The notes: generated by a model not told the origin, from the letters alone. Numbered from the stretch's first letter, positions 8,664 through 18,330 are shown. The stretch is 64,000 nucleotides of DNA from Sphingobium psychrophilum (GCF_012927105.1 NZ_JABBFV010000008.1:1-64000); one strand, 5' to 3'. A program made the numbers and translations.

Positions 8664-9980
8664 ATGACGATCAAGGGCATATATGACGGCAAGCGGATGA
8701 CGGCGGACCAGGCCGTCGCGCTGATCCCGCACGGCGCAAAGATCGTCGCGGGCCTGGCCGTCAGCTTCCCGCCAGCGCTGGCGGCGGCGCTGGCCGACCG
8801 GGTCCGCGCCGGCGCGCTGCGCGACGCCACCCTCTACGCCATGCTCGCGCCCGCCGCGTCCGCTGCCGCCATCCTCGCCCCCGACCTCACTGACCGGATC
8901 CGCCGAATCAGCCTGTTCCATGGCGGCGTGGAGCGCGCCAACGACGCGCTGTTGGCAAGCGGCGTTGAACCTCTCACCGAATTGCTGCCGGTCCCCTTCC
9001 ACCAGATACCCCGCGCCCTGACCGAGCATATCGGCGTGGACAGCTTCATCACAACCGTCTCGCCGATGGACGCCAACGGCTATTTCAGCCTCGGCACCGA
9101 CACCGATTATGCGCTGGCGGTAGCGCGCAGCGGCGCGCGGCTGATCGTGGAGGTCAATCCCGCCATGCCCTATGTCCATGGCGACTGTCTGGTCCATGTG
9201 TCGGACGTCGCGGCGCTGGTCGAACATCATGTCCCGCTCTGTCAGATCCCGTCCCTCCCCCGCAACGCCACCGACGAAGCGATCGGTGCGATCATCGCCG
9301 CCATGGTGGAGGACGGTGCCTGCCTGCAAATGGGCATCGGCGCGGTGCCCGACGCGGTCTGCGCCGCGTTGATGGGCCATCGCCGCCTTGGCATCCATAC
9401 CGAACTTCTTTCGCCCGGCCTCGTCAGCCTGATCCAGGCCGGGGTGGTCGACAACAGCGCCAAGAGCCTCCACCCCGGCAAGTCGGTCTTCGCCTTCGCC
9501 ATGGGCGACCAGCCGCTCTATGATTTCCTGCACGACAATGTGACGCTCGAAGCCCGCCCGGTCGATTATGTGAATGCGCCCCACATCATCGCGCAGAACG
9601 ACGCCATGCTCTCGGTCAACGCTACGCTGCAGCTGGACCTGGCGGGCGCCTGTAATTCGGAATTCGTCAACGGCCGCCAATATAGCGGCACCGGCGGCCA
9701 GCTCGATTTCGTGCGCGGTGCCTATGCGTCAAGGGGCGGCCGGTCGATCATCGCCTGCCACTCCACCGCCGCCAAGGGCACGGTATCGCGCATCGTCCCC
9801 TGGCTCGACGGCCCGGTCACGACGCCGCGCACCGACACCCATATCGTCGTCACCGAATTTGGCTCTGCCGACATGAAGGGCAAGAGCCTGGCCGATCGCG
9901 CCCGCGCGCTCATCGCCATCGCCCACCCCGCCTTCCGCGACGATCTGGAACGCGCCGCGCGGGAACGCCGCATCCTCTGA
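8664..9980 (+). CDS. acetyl-CoA hydrolase/transferase family protein
   Basis: A 438-residue protein of the acetyl-CoA hydrolase / 4-hydroxybutyrate CoA-transferase family. Visible landmarks are FITTVSPMDANGYFSLG, LIVEVNPAMPYVHGD, ILQ-type MGIGAVPDAV, LGIHTELLSPGL and SGTGGQLDFVRGAYASRGG. The Glu at about 247 in IHTEL is the likely catalytic residue that forms the glutamyl-CoA thioester in relatives. It would move CoA between short-chain carboxylates; the natural acyl donor cannot be told from sequence. It converges on the M1 aminopeptidase gene across a terminator. Confidence 0.88.
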   Translation: MTIKGIYDGKRMTADQAVALIPHGAKIVAGLAVSFPPALAAALADRVRAGALRDATLYAMLAPAASAAAILAPDLTDRIRRISLFHGGVERANDALLASGVEPLTELLPVPFHQIPRALTEHIGVDSFITTVSPMDANGYFSLGTDTDYALAVARSGARLIVEVNPAMPYVHGDCLVHVSDVAALVEHHVPLCQIPSLPRNATDEAIGAIIAAMVEDGACLQMGIGAVPDAVCAALMGHRRLGIHTELLSPGLVSLIQAGVVDNSAKSLHPGKSVFAFAMGDQPLYDFLHDNVTLEARPVDYVNAPHIIAQNDAMLSVNATLQLDLAGACNSEFVNGRQYSGTGGQLDFVRGAYASRGGRSIIACHSTAAKGTVSRIVPWLDGPVTTPRTDTHIVVTEFGSADMKGKSLADRARALIAIAHPAFRDDLERAARERRIL

Positions 9981-9983
9981 GTC

Positions 9984-10012
9984 AAAAAGGGCGGTGGATC
10001 GCGCCACCGCCC
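9984..10012 (-). terminator. intrinsic terminator of the M1 aminopeptidase gene
   Basis: The stem GGGCGGTGG (9989-9997) pairs perfectly with CCACCGCCC (10004-10012). On the minus strand it is followed by five T (9984-9988). It lies directly after the aminopeptidase stop. Confidence 0.88.
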
Positions 10013-10019
10013 CTCCTGC

Positions 10020-12656
10020 TTATTTCCTGGCCGCGAACCAGGCGGTCAGCGGCGCCTGCAACCGGCTCCGCGTCTCGATCCGCGTCTTGATCGCGGAGAT
10101 GGAACGATCCACCACCTTGCGCGATTCGGGCGTCAGATATTGGGTGGCATAGGCGTCCAGCTTGGTCGCCATCGCCGGATCGGCCGATCCGCCGCCCAAC
10201 CGGGCGAGCGCCTGGCTGCGCGCCGACACGTCGATCATCGCCTCATATTGCGTCCGGTGCGCCAGCACATAATCGACCGCCATCATCGGATGCTCATAAC
10301 CGACCGCGCTGATGATCGCCGCGCTCGTCGTCTTGCCCGGCTCGTCGGTCATGGCGAGGTCCAGCGCCTGCGCGGCCAGCTTCTCGTCCTTCGCCCCGCC
10401 CAGCAGCGCATAGGTGCTGCTCTTCTCCAGGTCGGTCTTCGCGCCCTTGGCCATGGCGCGCAGCTTGTCCCAGGTCGCCTGATCGGCGTTCTTCGCTATG
10501 ATCGACAGCCATGTGTTGCGCAGCGGCCCGTCGAGCAAAGCTGGCTGGGCGAAGCGGCGATTGGCTTCCGCCACCACCGCCTTGTCGCCCATGTCGCCCA
10601 GCGTGGATACCAGCGCCTGACGCAGCACCGGCGCCTGCGCCGCCTCGCCCGGCTTGGCGTCATAGCCGATCCCCGCCAGCACTGGTCCCAGCTTGGCCGA
10701 TCCATAGGCGGCAACCCGCGCCTGCGCCGCCTTGTCGCTTTCCAGCATCGCATGGGCGCTGCTGATATAGTCCGGCACCTCCGCCAGCACGGCGGGGCTG
10801 GCGGTCGCGGGCACAGCGTCCACCAGGTCCAGCGCCAATCCGATCGGCTGATAGCCGCCCATCCCCAGCTGGAAATTGTCGGCGAGCAGCCCGGTCTGGT
10901 CGATGCTCGCCAGCTTGGTGAAATCCTTCGCCAGCGCCTTCACATTGGCCGCCGGATAGAGCGAGCGATAATAGCCCGTCTGCCCCGCATTGACGACATA
11001 GGCACCGCAGCCCGGCAGCGTCACCGTCCCCTTGCCCTGCAAAATCAGCCGCTGCGCTTCGCCACCGACGGTCTGCGCCTTGACCGGCACGTTCCAGCTC
11101 AGCGGCGTCTTGCCCTTCTGGTCGCGGCTAAATTCTCCCTGGCTCAGTGTCAGGACGGTCGATCCGCCCTTGCAGACCGCGCTGTCCACCGTGACCAGCG
11201 GGATGCCGGGCTTCGACGTGAAATCATGCGCGATCGACACCAGCCCCTTGGCCCCCGCGCCCTCGACCGCCTTCCACAGGTCGTCGGTCACGGTGTTCCC
11301 ATAAGCATGGGCCTTCATATAGGATTGGATGCCCGCCTTCCACGCATCTTCGCCGGCATAGCCTTCCAGCATGGTGATGACCGCTTCGCCCTTTTGATAG
11401 GTGATGGCGTCGAACGCCTGGTTCACCTGATCGACGGTGGTGATCTTCTGCACGACGGCATGAGTCGTCGCGAGCGAATCGAGGCTCATCGCCGCCTCAC
11501 GCCCGTCCACGCGGGTCAGCAGCATTTCCCAGTCGGGTTGCAGCTTGTCGGTCACCTTGGTCGCCATCCAGCTTGCGAAGCCCTCATTCAGCCACAGATC
11601 GTCCCACCAGGCCATGGTGACGAGGTCGCCGAACCATTGATGCGCCATTTCATGCGCGACGGTTTCATAGATGCGGCGCTTGGTCGCTTCCGACGTGAAG
11701 CGCGGATCGACCAGCAAAGCGCGCTCGAAGGTGAAGATCGCGCCCCAATTCTCCATCGCGCTGAAAAACTGGCTCTGGCCCGGCCCAGCGACATTATCCA
11801 GCTTGGGCAGCGGATAGGGGACGCCGAAATAATCGTTGAAATAGGGCAGGATGCTGGCCGACGCATCAAGCGCCAGTTGCGCCTTGCCGGTATTGCCCTT
11901 GCCGACGATCACGCCGACTTCGGTATTGCCCGCCATCTTGGTCGCGCGGTCCAGTTCGCCCAGGCCGAAGAACAGCAGGTAGGAGGACATTTTCGGGCTG
12001 GTGCCGAACGTCACCAGGCTCTTGCCGCCGCCCAGATCCCTGGTCGCTTTGACCGGCATGTTGCCGACTGCCAACTGTCCCGTCGGGATGACCGCCGACA
12101 GATCGAACGTCGCCTTATAGCTCGGCTCGTCCCAGCTCGGCACGAACCGGCGGGCGTCGGGCGCCTCGAACTGGGTGAAGAGCGCGCGCTTCGCCGCCCC
12201 TGCATTGTCGGTATAATCGAGCGCGAACAGGCCGTTGGCCTGTTGGTTGATGATGCCGGCATAAACGATATCGACCTTGTAGCTGCCAGGCTGGATCGGC
12301 TTGCCAAAATCCAGGCTCACGGTCTGCGCATCCGCATCTACCTTCGCCACGCCCTTGATCGCCTTGCCCTTTACGGGCGTCAGCGTGACAGTGGAGACGG
12401 TTAGGTCCGCCGCATTCAGCACCAGCGCCGGCAGCGCGGTCGCGACGTTGACGTCGATCGTCACCTTGCCTGTGAATGTCAGCTTCGCCGCATCGGGCGT
12501 CACCTCAATCGCATAATGGCTGGGCGCAGCGCCGCGCGGCAACTGGGTGGTGATGCCCGCGGCGGGGCCGGTCGGCGCGGTCTGGGCCAGCGCAGGCGAC
12601 AACAGGGCGACGGGGGCGGCCGCGATCAGCAGCGGCAGGACTTTCTTGAGCGACAT
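10020..12656 (-). CDS. M1-family zinc aminopeptidase, secreted
   Basis: An 878-residue metallopeptidase. The zinc site HEMAHQW has His335, catalytic Glu336 and His339, with the third ligand Glu358 in NEGFA. The upstream SAMENWG corresponds to the GAMEN exopeptidase motif, with Ser in place of Gly. A signal peptide (MSLKKVLPLL to about residue 25) directs export. A C-terminal ERAP1-like helical region follows. It removes N-terminal residues from periplasmic peptides. The start is set at the Met before the signal peptide; the open frame runs 546 bp further upstream without homology. Confidence 0.93.
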   Translation of the reverse strand: MSLKKVLPLLIAAAPVALLSPALAQTAPTGPAAGITTQLPRGAAPSHYAIEVTPDAAKLTFTGKVTIDVNVATALPALVLNAADLTVSTVTLTPVKGKAIKGVAKVDADAQTVSLDFGKPIQPGSYKVDIVYAGIINQQANGLFALDYTDNAGAAKRALFTQFEAPDARRFVPSWDEPSYKATFDLSAVIPTGQLAVGNMPVKATRDLGGGKSLVTFGTSPKMSSYLLFFGLGELDRATKMAGNTEVGVIVGKGNTGKAQLALDASASILPYFNDYFGVPYPLPKLDNVAGPGQSQFFSAMENWGAIFTFERALLVDPRFTSEATKRRIYETVAHEMAHQWFGDLVTMAWWDDLWLNEGFASWMATKVTDKLQPDWEMLLTRVDGREAAMSLDSLATTHAVVQKITTVDQVNQAFDAITYQKGEAVITMLEGYAGEDAWKAGIQSYMKAHAYGNTVTDDLWKAVEGAGAKGLVSIAHDFTSKPGIPLVTVDSAVCKGGSTVLTLSQGEFSRDQKGKTPLSWNVPVKAQTVGGEAQRLILQGKGTVTLPGCGAYVVNAGQTGYYRSLYPAANVKALAKDFTKLASIDQTGLLADNFQLGMGGYQPIGLALDLVDAVPATASPAVLAEVPDYISSAHAMLESDKAAQARVAAYGSAKLGPVLAGIGYDAKPGEAAQAPVLRQALVSTLGDMGDKAVVAEANRRFAQPALLDGPLRNTWLSIIAKNADQATWDKLRAMAKGAKTDLEKSSTYALLGGAKDEKLAAQALDLAMTDEPGKTTSAAIISAVGYEHPMMAVDYVLAHRTQYEAMIDVSARSQALARLGGGSADPAMATKLDAYATQYLTPESRKVVDRSISAIKTRIETRSRLQAPLTAWFAARK

Positions 12657-12823
12657 AGGACTAACAGACTCCGACACGTCTTGGGGCGCATGATATCCTA
12701 TCACGCGCGCGATAAACGCGGGATCACCCGTTTCGCTGCATCGGTCAAGCGATGGCGCGCGGTCGCACTGTCGTTGGTCGAACCCTGTTGCCCGTTCGTC
12801 AAACAGGACCAACCCAGCCACAG

Positions 12824-12927
12824 CCGTTCGCTTCGAGCGAAGTCGAGAAGCGAATAGCGCTGTTCTGGCGTTTAGCGTCGCTGAACGCAGCTTTGCCGCG
12901 TTTCTCGACTTCGCTCGAAACGAACGG
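12824..12927. repeat. 104-bp extragenic palindrome, family A copy 1
   Basis: Arms of about 29 nt at each end (left starts CCGTTCGCTTCGAGCGAAG, right ends CGAACGG) are near-perfect reverse complements. Each arm holds the core TCGAGAA/TTCTCGA. The element lies between the M1 aminopeptidase promoter and the queF stop. The same arms recur at 14854-14957 (also 104 bp) and 27526-27599. Confidence 0.85.
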
Positions 12928-12936
12928 AGGTCAGGT

Positions 12937-13398
12937 TTACCCGCGCCCCCGATACCCCGGCACATCCTGCGCCGGCAGCCACATCCCCGCCGGCGGCTCG
13001 CCCGACTGCCAGAAGACGTCGATCGGGATGCCGCCGCGCGGATACCAGTATCCGCCGATGCGCAGCCAGATCGGGTCCATTTCGGCGAACAGCCGCTCGC
13101 CAATCCCCACGGTGCAATCCTCATGGAAGGCGGCATGGTTGCGGAACGCGCCCAGGAACAGCTTGAGCGATTTCGATTCGACGATCGTCGCGCCCGGCGC
13201 ATAATCGATCACCAGATGGGCGAAGTCGGGCTGGCCGGTCACCGGGCAGAGCGATGTGAATTCCGGCGCGGTGAATCGCACCAGATAGGGTTTGCCGGGG
13301 CGCGGATTGGCCACATAATCCAGCACGGCCGCTTCCGGGCTGGCGGGAAGGGCGCTGCTCTGCCCCAGATGCAGGGGCGCGGTGGGAAGGTCTGTCAT
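12937..13398 (-). CDS. queF: NADPH-dependent 7-cyano-7-deazaguanine reductase QueF
   Basis: A 153-residue unimodular QueF, which reduces preQ0 to preQ1 in queuosine tRNA modification. The thioimide-forming Cys51 lies in [12 protein letters not shown] with the proton-donor Asp58. The NADPH-binding QueF motif follows as [20 protein letters not shown]. Length fits the short (type I) class. The Met at 13398 is chosen because conserved sequence begins soon after; 12 more in-frame residues lie upstream. It stands alone, without other queuosine genes in the window. Confidence 0.95.
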   Translation of the reverse strand: MTDLPTAPLHLGQSSALPASPEAAVLDYVANPRPGKPYLVRFTAPEFTSLCPVTGQPDFAHLVIDYAPGATIVESKSLKLFLGAFRNHAAFHEDCTVGIGERLFAEMDPIWLRIGGYWYPRGGIPIDVFWQSGEPPAGMWLPAQDVPGYRGRG

Positions 13399-13486
13399 GC
13401 CCGGCCATCTACGCGATTGCACGCCTGATGTCATCGTCCCGCATTGTTCACTTGCGGTTCAGCGATTCTTGTGCCTTGGCAGGGCC

Positions 13487-14809
13487 ATGGGGTATCCTAT
13501 TCGTCCGTTGTCGTTCGCCGCGCCGCTGCTGGCGCCCATGCTGGCCATTGCCGCACTGTCCGCCGTGCCCGTCCATGCGCAGCAGGCGCAGGAAACCACC
13601 CCCGGCTTCCAGCTGCCGCCCGCCAACAGCACGCCCGCGCCCAACACGAACCGGCAGGGACCGGAACTCAACGTCTATCGCGATCCCGTCACGCCCAGCG
13701 CGACCCAGCCGGTCACGCCCCCAGTCATCGCGCCCACGGTGACGCGGCCACCCGCCACTGTGCAGCCGACGCCACAGCCCAGCCGTCCGCGCCCCGCGCC
13801 GTCCGCGACGCCCGCCGAAACGCCGCGCTCGCCACGCCGGACCGACCGCGCGACGCCGCCGCCCGCGCAACCAGCCCGCGCGCCTGAAACCGCGCCCGCC
13901 GCGACCACGCCAACGCAGCCTGCGACCAACGACGCACCCGCCAACGCCAGTGCCCCGGTTGCACCGACGCCGCAGCCGCTCCCCGCGCCCGCCGCCAATG
14001 CCGTGGAAAACCCGGAACCGGCCGCCCCCACCGCCCCCACGACAGAAGACGCCAGCCCCCTGTCCTGGCCATGGATCGTCGGCGGCGCGCTTGCCCTGGC
14101 CGTGTTGGCCGCCGCCTTCCTGCTGCGTCGTCGCCGCCTGACCGCAACGCCGCTGGCCGAACCAGCGTCAGAACCCGCGCCAGTCGCCACGCCCAAAGCT
14201 TCCGCTGCGCCTGCTGCGCCCGCCGACACTGTCCGCGTCACGCCCGCCGCGCCGGCCACCGCGCGCACCCCGGCACCGCAGGCGTCCGATCGCCCCTGGC
14301 TCGCCATGGACCTGATCGTGTCCCAGGCGCGCTATTCGCTGATGGGCGTGACGATCAGCTACAGCCTGATCCTGCACAATCGCGGCGATCGCCCGGCGCG
14401 CGACGTGCTGGTGCGCGGCCTGTTGGGCACCGGCGGGGCGCAGCAGCAGGCGTTGCTCAACGGCTTCTTCACCGGCGAGGATGGCCTGCCGCTGCATAGC
14501 GCGGTATCGATCGCATCGGGCGAAACGCTCCAGCTGGCGGGCGAATTGCGCCTGCCGCCCGACCAGATCGTACCGGTGACGATGGGCCAGCGCAGCCTGC
14601 TGATCCCGCTCGCCGCCTTCGACGCCGCCTATCGCTGGGGGCCGGATGAGGATGAGGCGACGGCGCAGGGCCGCACCGCGCGCGCCTTCATCGTCGGGCA
14701 GGAACAGGAACCGCCCGCGCAGCGCCTCGCCCCGCTCCGCCTGGATCAGGGGCCGCGCCAATATCGCCGCCCCGCCGCCCGCGCCGCGGCGGAACTCACC
14801 CCGGCCTGA
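13487..14809 (+). CDS. proline-rich single-pass membrane protein of unknown function
   Basis: A 440-residue protein I cannot assign to a family. It starts with a signal peptide (to about residue 30, AVPVHAQQ). A long, disordered Pro/Ala/Thr-rich region spans about 35-190. One transmembrane helix (WIVGGALALAVLAAAFLL) is followed by an Arg stop-transfer RRRR, then a second Ala/Pro linker. A folded C-terminal domain of about 150 residues (from DRPWLAMDLIVSQARYS) should face the cytoplasm. Its beta-strand pattern and HNRGD turn suggest an Ig-like or sandwich fold, but this is a guess. Confidence 0.8.
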   Translation: MGYPIRPLSFAAPLLAPMLAIAALSAVPVHAQQAQETTPGFQLPPANSTPAPNTNRQGPELNVYRDPVTPSATQPVTPPVIAPTVTRPPATVQPTPQPSRPRPAPSATPAETPRSPRRTDRATPPPAQPARAPETAPAATTPTQPATNDAPANASAPVAPTPQPLPAPAANAVENPEPAAPTAPTTEDASPLSWPWIVGGALALAVLAAAFLLRRRRLTATPLAEPASEPAPVATPKASAAPAAPADTVRVTPAAPATARTPAPQASDRPWLAMDLIVSQARYSLMGVTISYSLILHNRGDRPARDVLVRGLLGTGGAQQQALLNGFFTGEDGLPLHSAVSIASGETLQLAGELRLPPDQIVPVTMGQRSLLIPLAAFDAAYRWGPDEDEATAQGRTARAFIVGQEQEPPAQRLAPLRLDQGPRQYRRPAARAAAELTPA

Positions 14810-14853
14810 TGCCTCTTCCCAGCTTAGGCAACCGTGCCTAAAAGAACAGCAAC

Positions 14854-14957
14854 CCGTTCGTTTCGAACGAAGTCGAGAAACATGGCAGGGCCAAGTCCCG
14901 CGAAGCTGAACGCCGACACAGCGCCAGCCGCTTCTCGACTTCGCTCGAAGCGAACGG
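14854..14957. repeat. 104-bp extragenic palindrome, family A copy 2
   Basis: Same arms as the 12824-12927 copy (left CCGTTCGTTTCGAACGAAG, right ending CGAACGG) and exactly the same length. The interiors differ, sharing only a short GCTGAACGC. It lies between the proline-rich protein gene and the sulfurtransferase gene. Confidence 0.85.
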
Positions 14958-15000
14958 TCTGTGATTGCATGGGTAAAATAAGAGAAGGCAAGGACGCCGC

Positions 15001-15846
15001 ATGACCATTTTCCTGTCCACCGCACAGCTCGCCGCGCAGCTGGGCCAGCCCGACCTCGTCATCCTCGACGCCAGCCTGTTTCTGCCCGGCACCCCGCGCG
15101 ACCCCCGCGCCGAGTTTGAAGCCGCCCACATCCCCGGCGCGGTCTTTCTCGACCTGCCGACGCTGAACGATCCGGCGGACCCGACCCCTGGCATGTTGCC
15201 CCCCGACGATGTCATGACGCAGCGTGCCCAGGCGCTCGGGATCAATCCCGACAGCCGCATCATCGTCTACGACAACAGCCCGGTCCACAGCGCCGCGCGC
15301 GGCTGGTGGATGATGCGCCTCTACGGCCTGGGGGCATCCGTCGCGATCCTCGACGGCGGCCTCCCCAAATGGCTGGCGGAGGAACGCCCGACGGAGAGCG
15401 GCGTGGCAACCCCGGCCCCCGGCACCGCCGTCGCGCGCCGTGCCGCAGGCCAGGTCCGCACCAAGGCCGACCTGATCGCCAATGTCGCCAGCGGCGCGGA
15501 ACAGGTGCTGGACGCGCGCGGCGCGGGCCGCTTCACCGGGCAAGAGGCCGAACCGCGCCCCGGCATGGCGTCAGGCCATATCCCCGGATCGCGCAACCTC
15601 CCCTCCTCCGCCCTGTTCAACCCGGACAACAGCATGAAATCGGGCGAAGAATTGCGAACATTGGTTGAAAGCGCAGGCATCGACCCGGCCGCCCCCGTCA
15701 TCACCACCTGCGGCAGCGGCGTCACCGCCGCCATCCTGCTCGCGGGCCTCGAAACGCTCGGCAACACAGACGTCACCCTCTATGACGGCAGCTGGTCGGA
15801 ATGGGGATTCGACCCCGCCACGCCCAAGGCGACCGGCGCAGCATGA
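15001..15846 (+). CDS. sseA: thiosulfate/3-mercaptopyruvate sulfurtransferase
   Basis: A 281-residue tandem rhodanese. The N-terminal inactive rhodanese domain covers about 1-130; the catalytic domain about 150-280 carries Cys237 in the loop CGSGVTA, the form typical of mercaptopyruvate sulfurtransferases. It moves sulfane sulfur from 3-mercaptopyruvate or thiosulfate to acceptors such as cyanide or thiols. Its stop overlaps the next start as ATGA. Translational coupling with the PLP sulfur-amino-acid lyase supports a joint role in cysteine/methionine sulfur metabolism. Confidence 0.92.
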   Translation: MTIFLSTAQLAAQLGQPDLVILDASLFLPGTPRDPRAEFEAAHIPGAVFLDLPTLNDPADPTPGMLPPDDVMTQRAQALGINPDSRIIVYDNSPVHSAARGWWMMRLYGLGASVAILDGGLPKWLAEERPTESGVATPAPGTAVARRAAGQVRTKADLIANVASGAEQVLDARGAGRFTGQEAEPRPGMASGHIPGSRNLPSSALFNPDNSMKSGEELRTLVESAGIDPAAPVITTCGSGVTAAILLAGLETLGNTDVTLYDGSWSEWGFDPATPKATGAA

Positions 15847-17072
15847 GCGACGACGCTTCGGAGCAGGATGGACGCAAGCCCCTGACCAAACTCGCGCAAG
15901 CGGGCCGCAAGCCGGAATGGACCGGCATGCCCGGCCAGCCCGGCGCGATCGTCAGCCCGCCGGTCTGGCGCGCTTCGACCATCCTCTATGACGATGTCGC
16001 CCATCTGCGCAAAGCCGCGGGCAGCAGCACCCACGAACGCCTCTTCTACGGGCGCAAGGGCACGCCGACGGCTTGGAGCCTCGCCGACGCACTCACCGAA
16101 ATGGAACCGGGCGCGGAAGGCACGATGCTCTACCCGTCGGGCGTCGCGGCGATCGCCTGCGCGCTGATGGCGGTATTGAAGCCCGGCGACCGGCTGCTGA
16201 TGGTGGACAGCGCATATGACCCGACCCGTAATTTCTGCACCCAATTGCTCGATAATTACGGTATCGAAACGATCTATTATGATCCCACAGCCGTCTCACT
16301 CGATGTCTATCTTGAAGGCGGCCCGATCCGCGCCCTATTCCTTGAAAGCCCCGGCAGCCTGACCTTCGAGGTGCAGGACGTCCCCGCCCTGACCGCCTGG
16401 GCAAAGGCGAACGGCATCGTCACCCTGCTCGACAATACCTGGGCGACGCCGCTCTACTTCCCGGCGCTCAGCCATGGCGTCGACATATCCATCCTCGCCT
16501 GCACCAAATATATCGTCGGCCATAGCGACGTGATGATGGGCAGCGTCACCGCCACCCCCGACTGGTTCGCGAAGATCCGCCAGACCGCCTATGTCTTCGG
16601 CCAGATGGTCAGCCCCGACGACGCCTGGCTCGCCAGCCGCGGCCTGCGCACGCTGGGGCTGCGGCTGCAACAGCATCAGGACAGCGCCATCGCCATCGCC
16701 CAATGGCTGAAAGACCAGCCAGACGTCGCCCGCGTCCTCCACCCGGCGCTGCCCGACTGCCCCGGCCACGCCCTGTGGCAGCGGGATTTTTCAGGCTCGA
16801 CCGGCCTCTTCACCTTCGTCCTGAACGGCGGAGACGACACGGCCCGCGCCGCCCTGATCGACGGCCTCGCCCATTTCGGCATCGGCTATAGCTGGGGCGG
16901 CTTCGAAAGCCTGGCCCTGCCCGTCGATCCCGCCCGCTATCGCAGCGCGACGCAATGGAGCGCCCAAGGCCCCGCCATCCGCCTCCATATCGGCCTGGAA
17001 GACCCGGCCGATCTGATCGCGGACATCGCCGCCGGCCTTGCCCGCTTCCGCGCCGTGCGCGACGGTGGCTGA
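15843..17072 (+). CDS. metC: PLP-dependent cystathionine beta-lyase-like enzyme
   Basis: A 409-residue Cys/Met-metabolism PLP enzyme. The cofactor lysine is Lys222 in ACTKYIVGHSD. Other family marks are YGRKGTPT, MLYPSGVAAI, LDNTWATPLYF, the DAWLASRGLRTLGLRL helix and SWGGFESL. It would cleave cystathionine to homocysteine, pyruvate and ammonia; close relatives include other C-S lyases, so metC is the best but not the only choice. The start is the ATG overlapping the sseA stop by 4 bp. Confidence 0.88.
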   Translation: MSDDASEQDGRKPLTKLAQAGRKPEWTGMPGQPGAIVSPPVWRASTILYDDVAHLRKAAGSSTHERLFYGRKGTPTAWSLADALTEMEPGAEGTMLYPSGVAAIACALMAVLKPGDRLLMVDSAYDPTRNFCTQLLDNYGIETIYYDPTAVSLDVYLEGGPIRALFLESPGSLTFEVQDVPALTAWAKANGIVTLLDNTWATPLYFPALSHGVDISILACTKYIVGHSDVMMGSVTATPDWFAKIRQTAYVFGQMVSPDDAWLASRGLRTLGLRLQQHQDSAIAIAQWLKDQPDVARVLHPALPDCPGHALWQRDFSGSTGLFTFVLNGGDDTARAALIDGLAHFGIGYSWGGFESLALPVDPARYRSATQWSAQGPAIRLHIGLEDPADLIADIAAGLARFRAVRDGG

Positions 17073-17076
17073 GGGG

Positions 17077-18330
17077 ATGACCCCGGACCTGTCCCACCTG
17101 CTCGCACGCCTGCCGGGCGACCCGGACATCGTCCAGCCCGTCGTAGCGCTGGCGATCGCCATCATTCTCTACGTCGCCGCCTGGGCCATCGGCCGCACCC
17201 TGGCCCCGCAACTGCGCCAGCGCCTGCCCCCGCTCAACGATATATTAGCGGGCCATGTCAGGGCCATATTGCGCCATGGCGTCGCGGCGCTGCTGCTGCC
17301 GCTGGCCTTCGTCCTCTTCCCGGTCGGCACGATCGCCCATCTTGTCGTCGGCATCGTGCTGGGGGCGGCCGTCGCCCTGCTCGCCATCCACATCCTGCGT
17401 GGCCTCGCCATCCCGCGCTGGGCGGTCGCGCCGCTCGCCCTGATCCTCTTCATCCTCATCGTGTCGGGCAGCGGCGGGGGCATTGCCCCTGTCGGCGACA
17501 TGCTCGACCGGGTCGGCGTGGACCTGGGCAAACGGCGCATCACCCTGCTCGGCCTGCTGTCGATTGCGGCCACCTGCGTCGCGCTCTTCGCCGCAGTCCG
17601 CCTCGCCAACCGGCTCATCGGCCGCTCGATCCAGAAGACCGACGGATTCGATCCGACCCAGAAATTGCTGGCGCAAAAACTCGCCACCATCGCCGTCGTG
17701 GTCGCCGCCTTCTTCGTGGGCGTCGACATGCTGGCGATCGACCTGACCGCCTTCGCCGTCTTTTCCGGCGCGTTCGGCCTCGCGATCGGCTTTGGCCTAC
17801 AAAAGACGGTCGGCAATCTGATCGCGGGCATCATCCTGCTGATGGACCGATCGATCAAGCCGGGCGACGTCATCGTCGTGGGCGACAGTTTCGGCTGGGT
17901 GAACAAGATCGGCGTGCGCGCCGTCTCCGTCATCACGCGCGAGGGCAAGGAACATCTGATCCCCAACGAAAATCTGATGACGCAGGAGGTGGAGAACTGG
18001 TCCTATTCCGATCGCAACGTCCGCGTGCGCATCCCCGTCGGCATCGCCTTTGACAGCGATCTGCAACTCGCCCAGCAACTGATGCTCCAGGCCGCCCTCG
18101 ACAGCCCCCGCGTCTTGCGCAATCCCCAGCCCAATGTCTGGCTCACCGCCTTTGGCGACAGCCGCGTCGACCATGAAATCCTCGTCTGGATCAGCGATCC
18201 CGAAGGGGGCGTCGGCAATGTGAAGTCGGACGTATTGGGCCGCGTGTGGCAGTTGTTCCGCGACAACAATATCGCCATTCCCTACCCGCAGCGCGTCATC
18301 CACTACGCCCCGGACATGCGGCAGTCCTGA
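17077..18330 (+). CDS. MscS-family mechanosensitive ion channel
   Basis: A 417-residue membrane protein. Several N-terminal hydrophobic helices precede the MscS pore segment FSGAFGLAIGFGLQKTVGN. This is followed by the beta domain (LIAGIILLMDRSIKPGDVI, GWVNKIGVRAVSVITREG, LIPNENLMTQEVENW) and the alpha/beta C-terminal domain ending YPQRVIHY. It releases solutes under hypo-osmotic shock. ATG 17077 is chosen because GAGGGG precedes it and it begins 4 bp after metC; an upstream ATG at 17038 would overlap metC. Confidence 0.9.
   Translation: MTPDLSHLLARLPGDPDIVQPVVALAIAIILYVAAWAIGRTLAPQLRQRLPPLNDILAGHVRAILRHGVAALLLPLAFVLFPVGTIAHLVVGIVLGAAVALLAIHILRGLAIPRWAVAPLALILFILIVSGSGGGIAPVGDMLDRVGVDLGKRRITLLGLLSIAATCVALFAAVRLANRLIGRSIQKTDGFDPTQKLLAQKLATIAVVVAAFFVGVDMLAIDLTAFAVFSGAFGLAIGFGLQKTVGNLIAGIILLMDRSIKPGDVIVVGDSFGWVNKIGVRAVSVITREGKEHLIPNENLMTQEVENWSYSDRNVRVRIPVGIAFDSDLQLAQQLMLQAALDSPRVLRNPQPNVWLTAFGDSRVDHEILVWISDPEGGVGNVKSDVLGRVWQLFRDNNIAIPYPQRVIHYAPDMRQS

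Noticed and set aside
10140..12404. 754-codon plus-strand frame opposite the M1 aminopeptidase
   Set aside because: Shadow frame rich in His/Arg/Gln with no family features.
12657..13202. 546-bp in-frame upstream extension of the M1 aminopeptidase
   Set aside because: It crosses a family A palindrome and queF on the same strand in another frame, has no homology, and the signal peptide begins at 12656.
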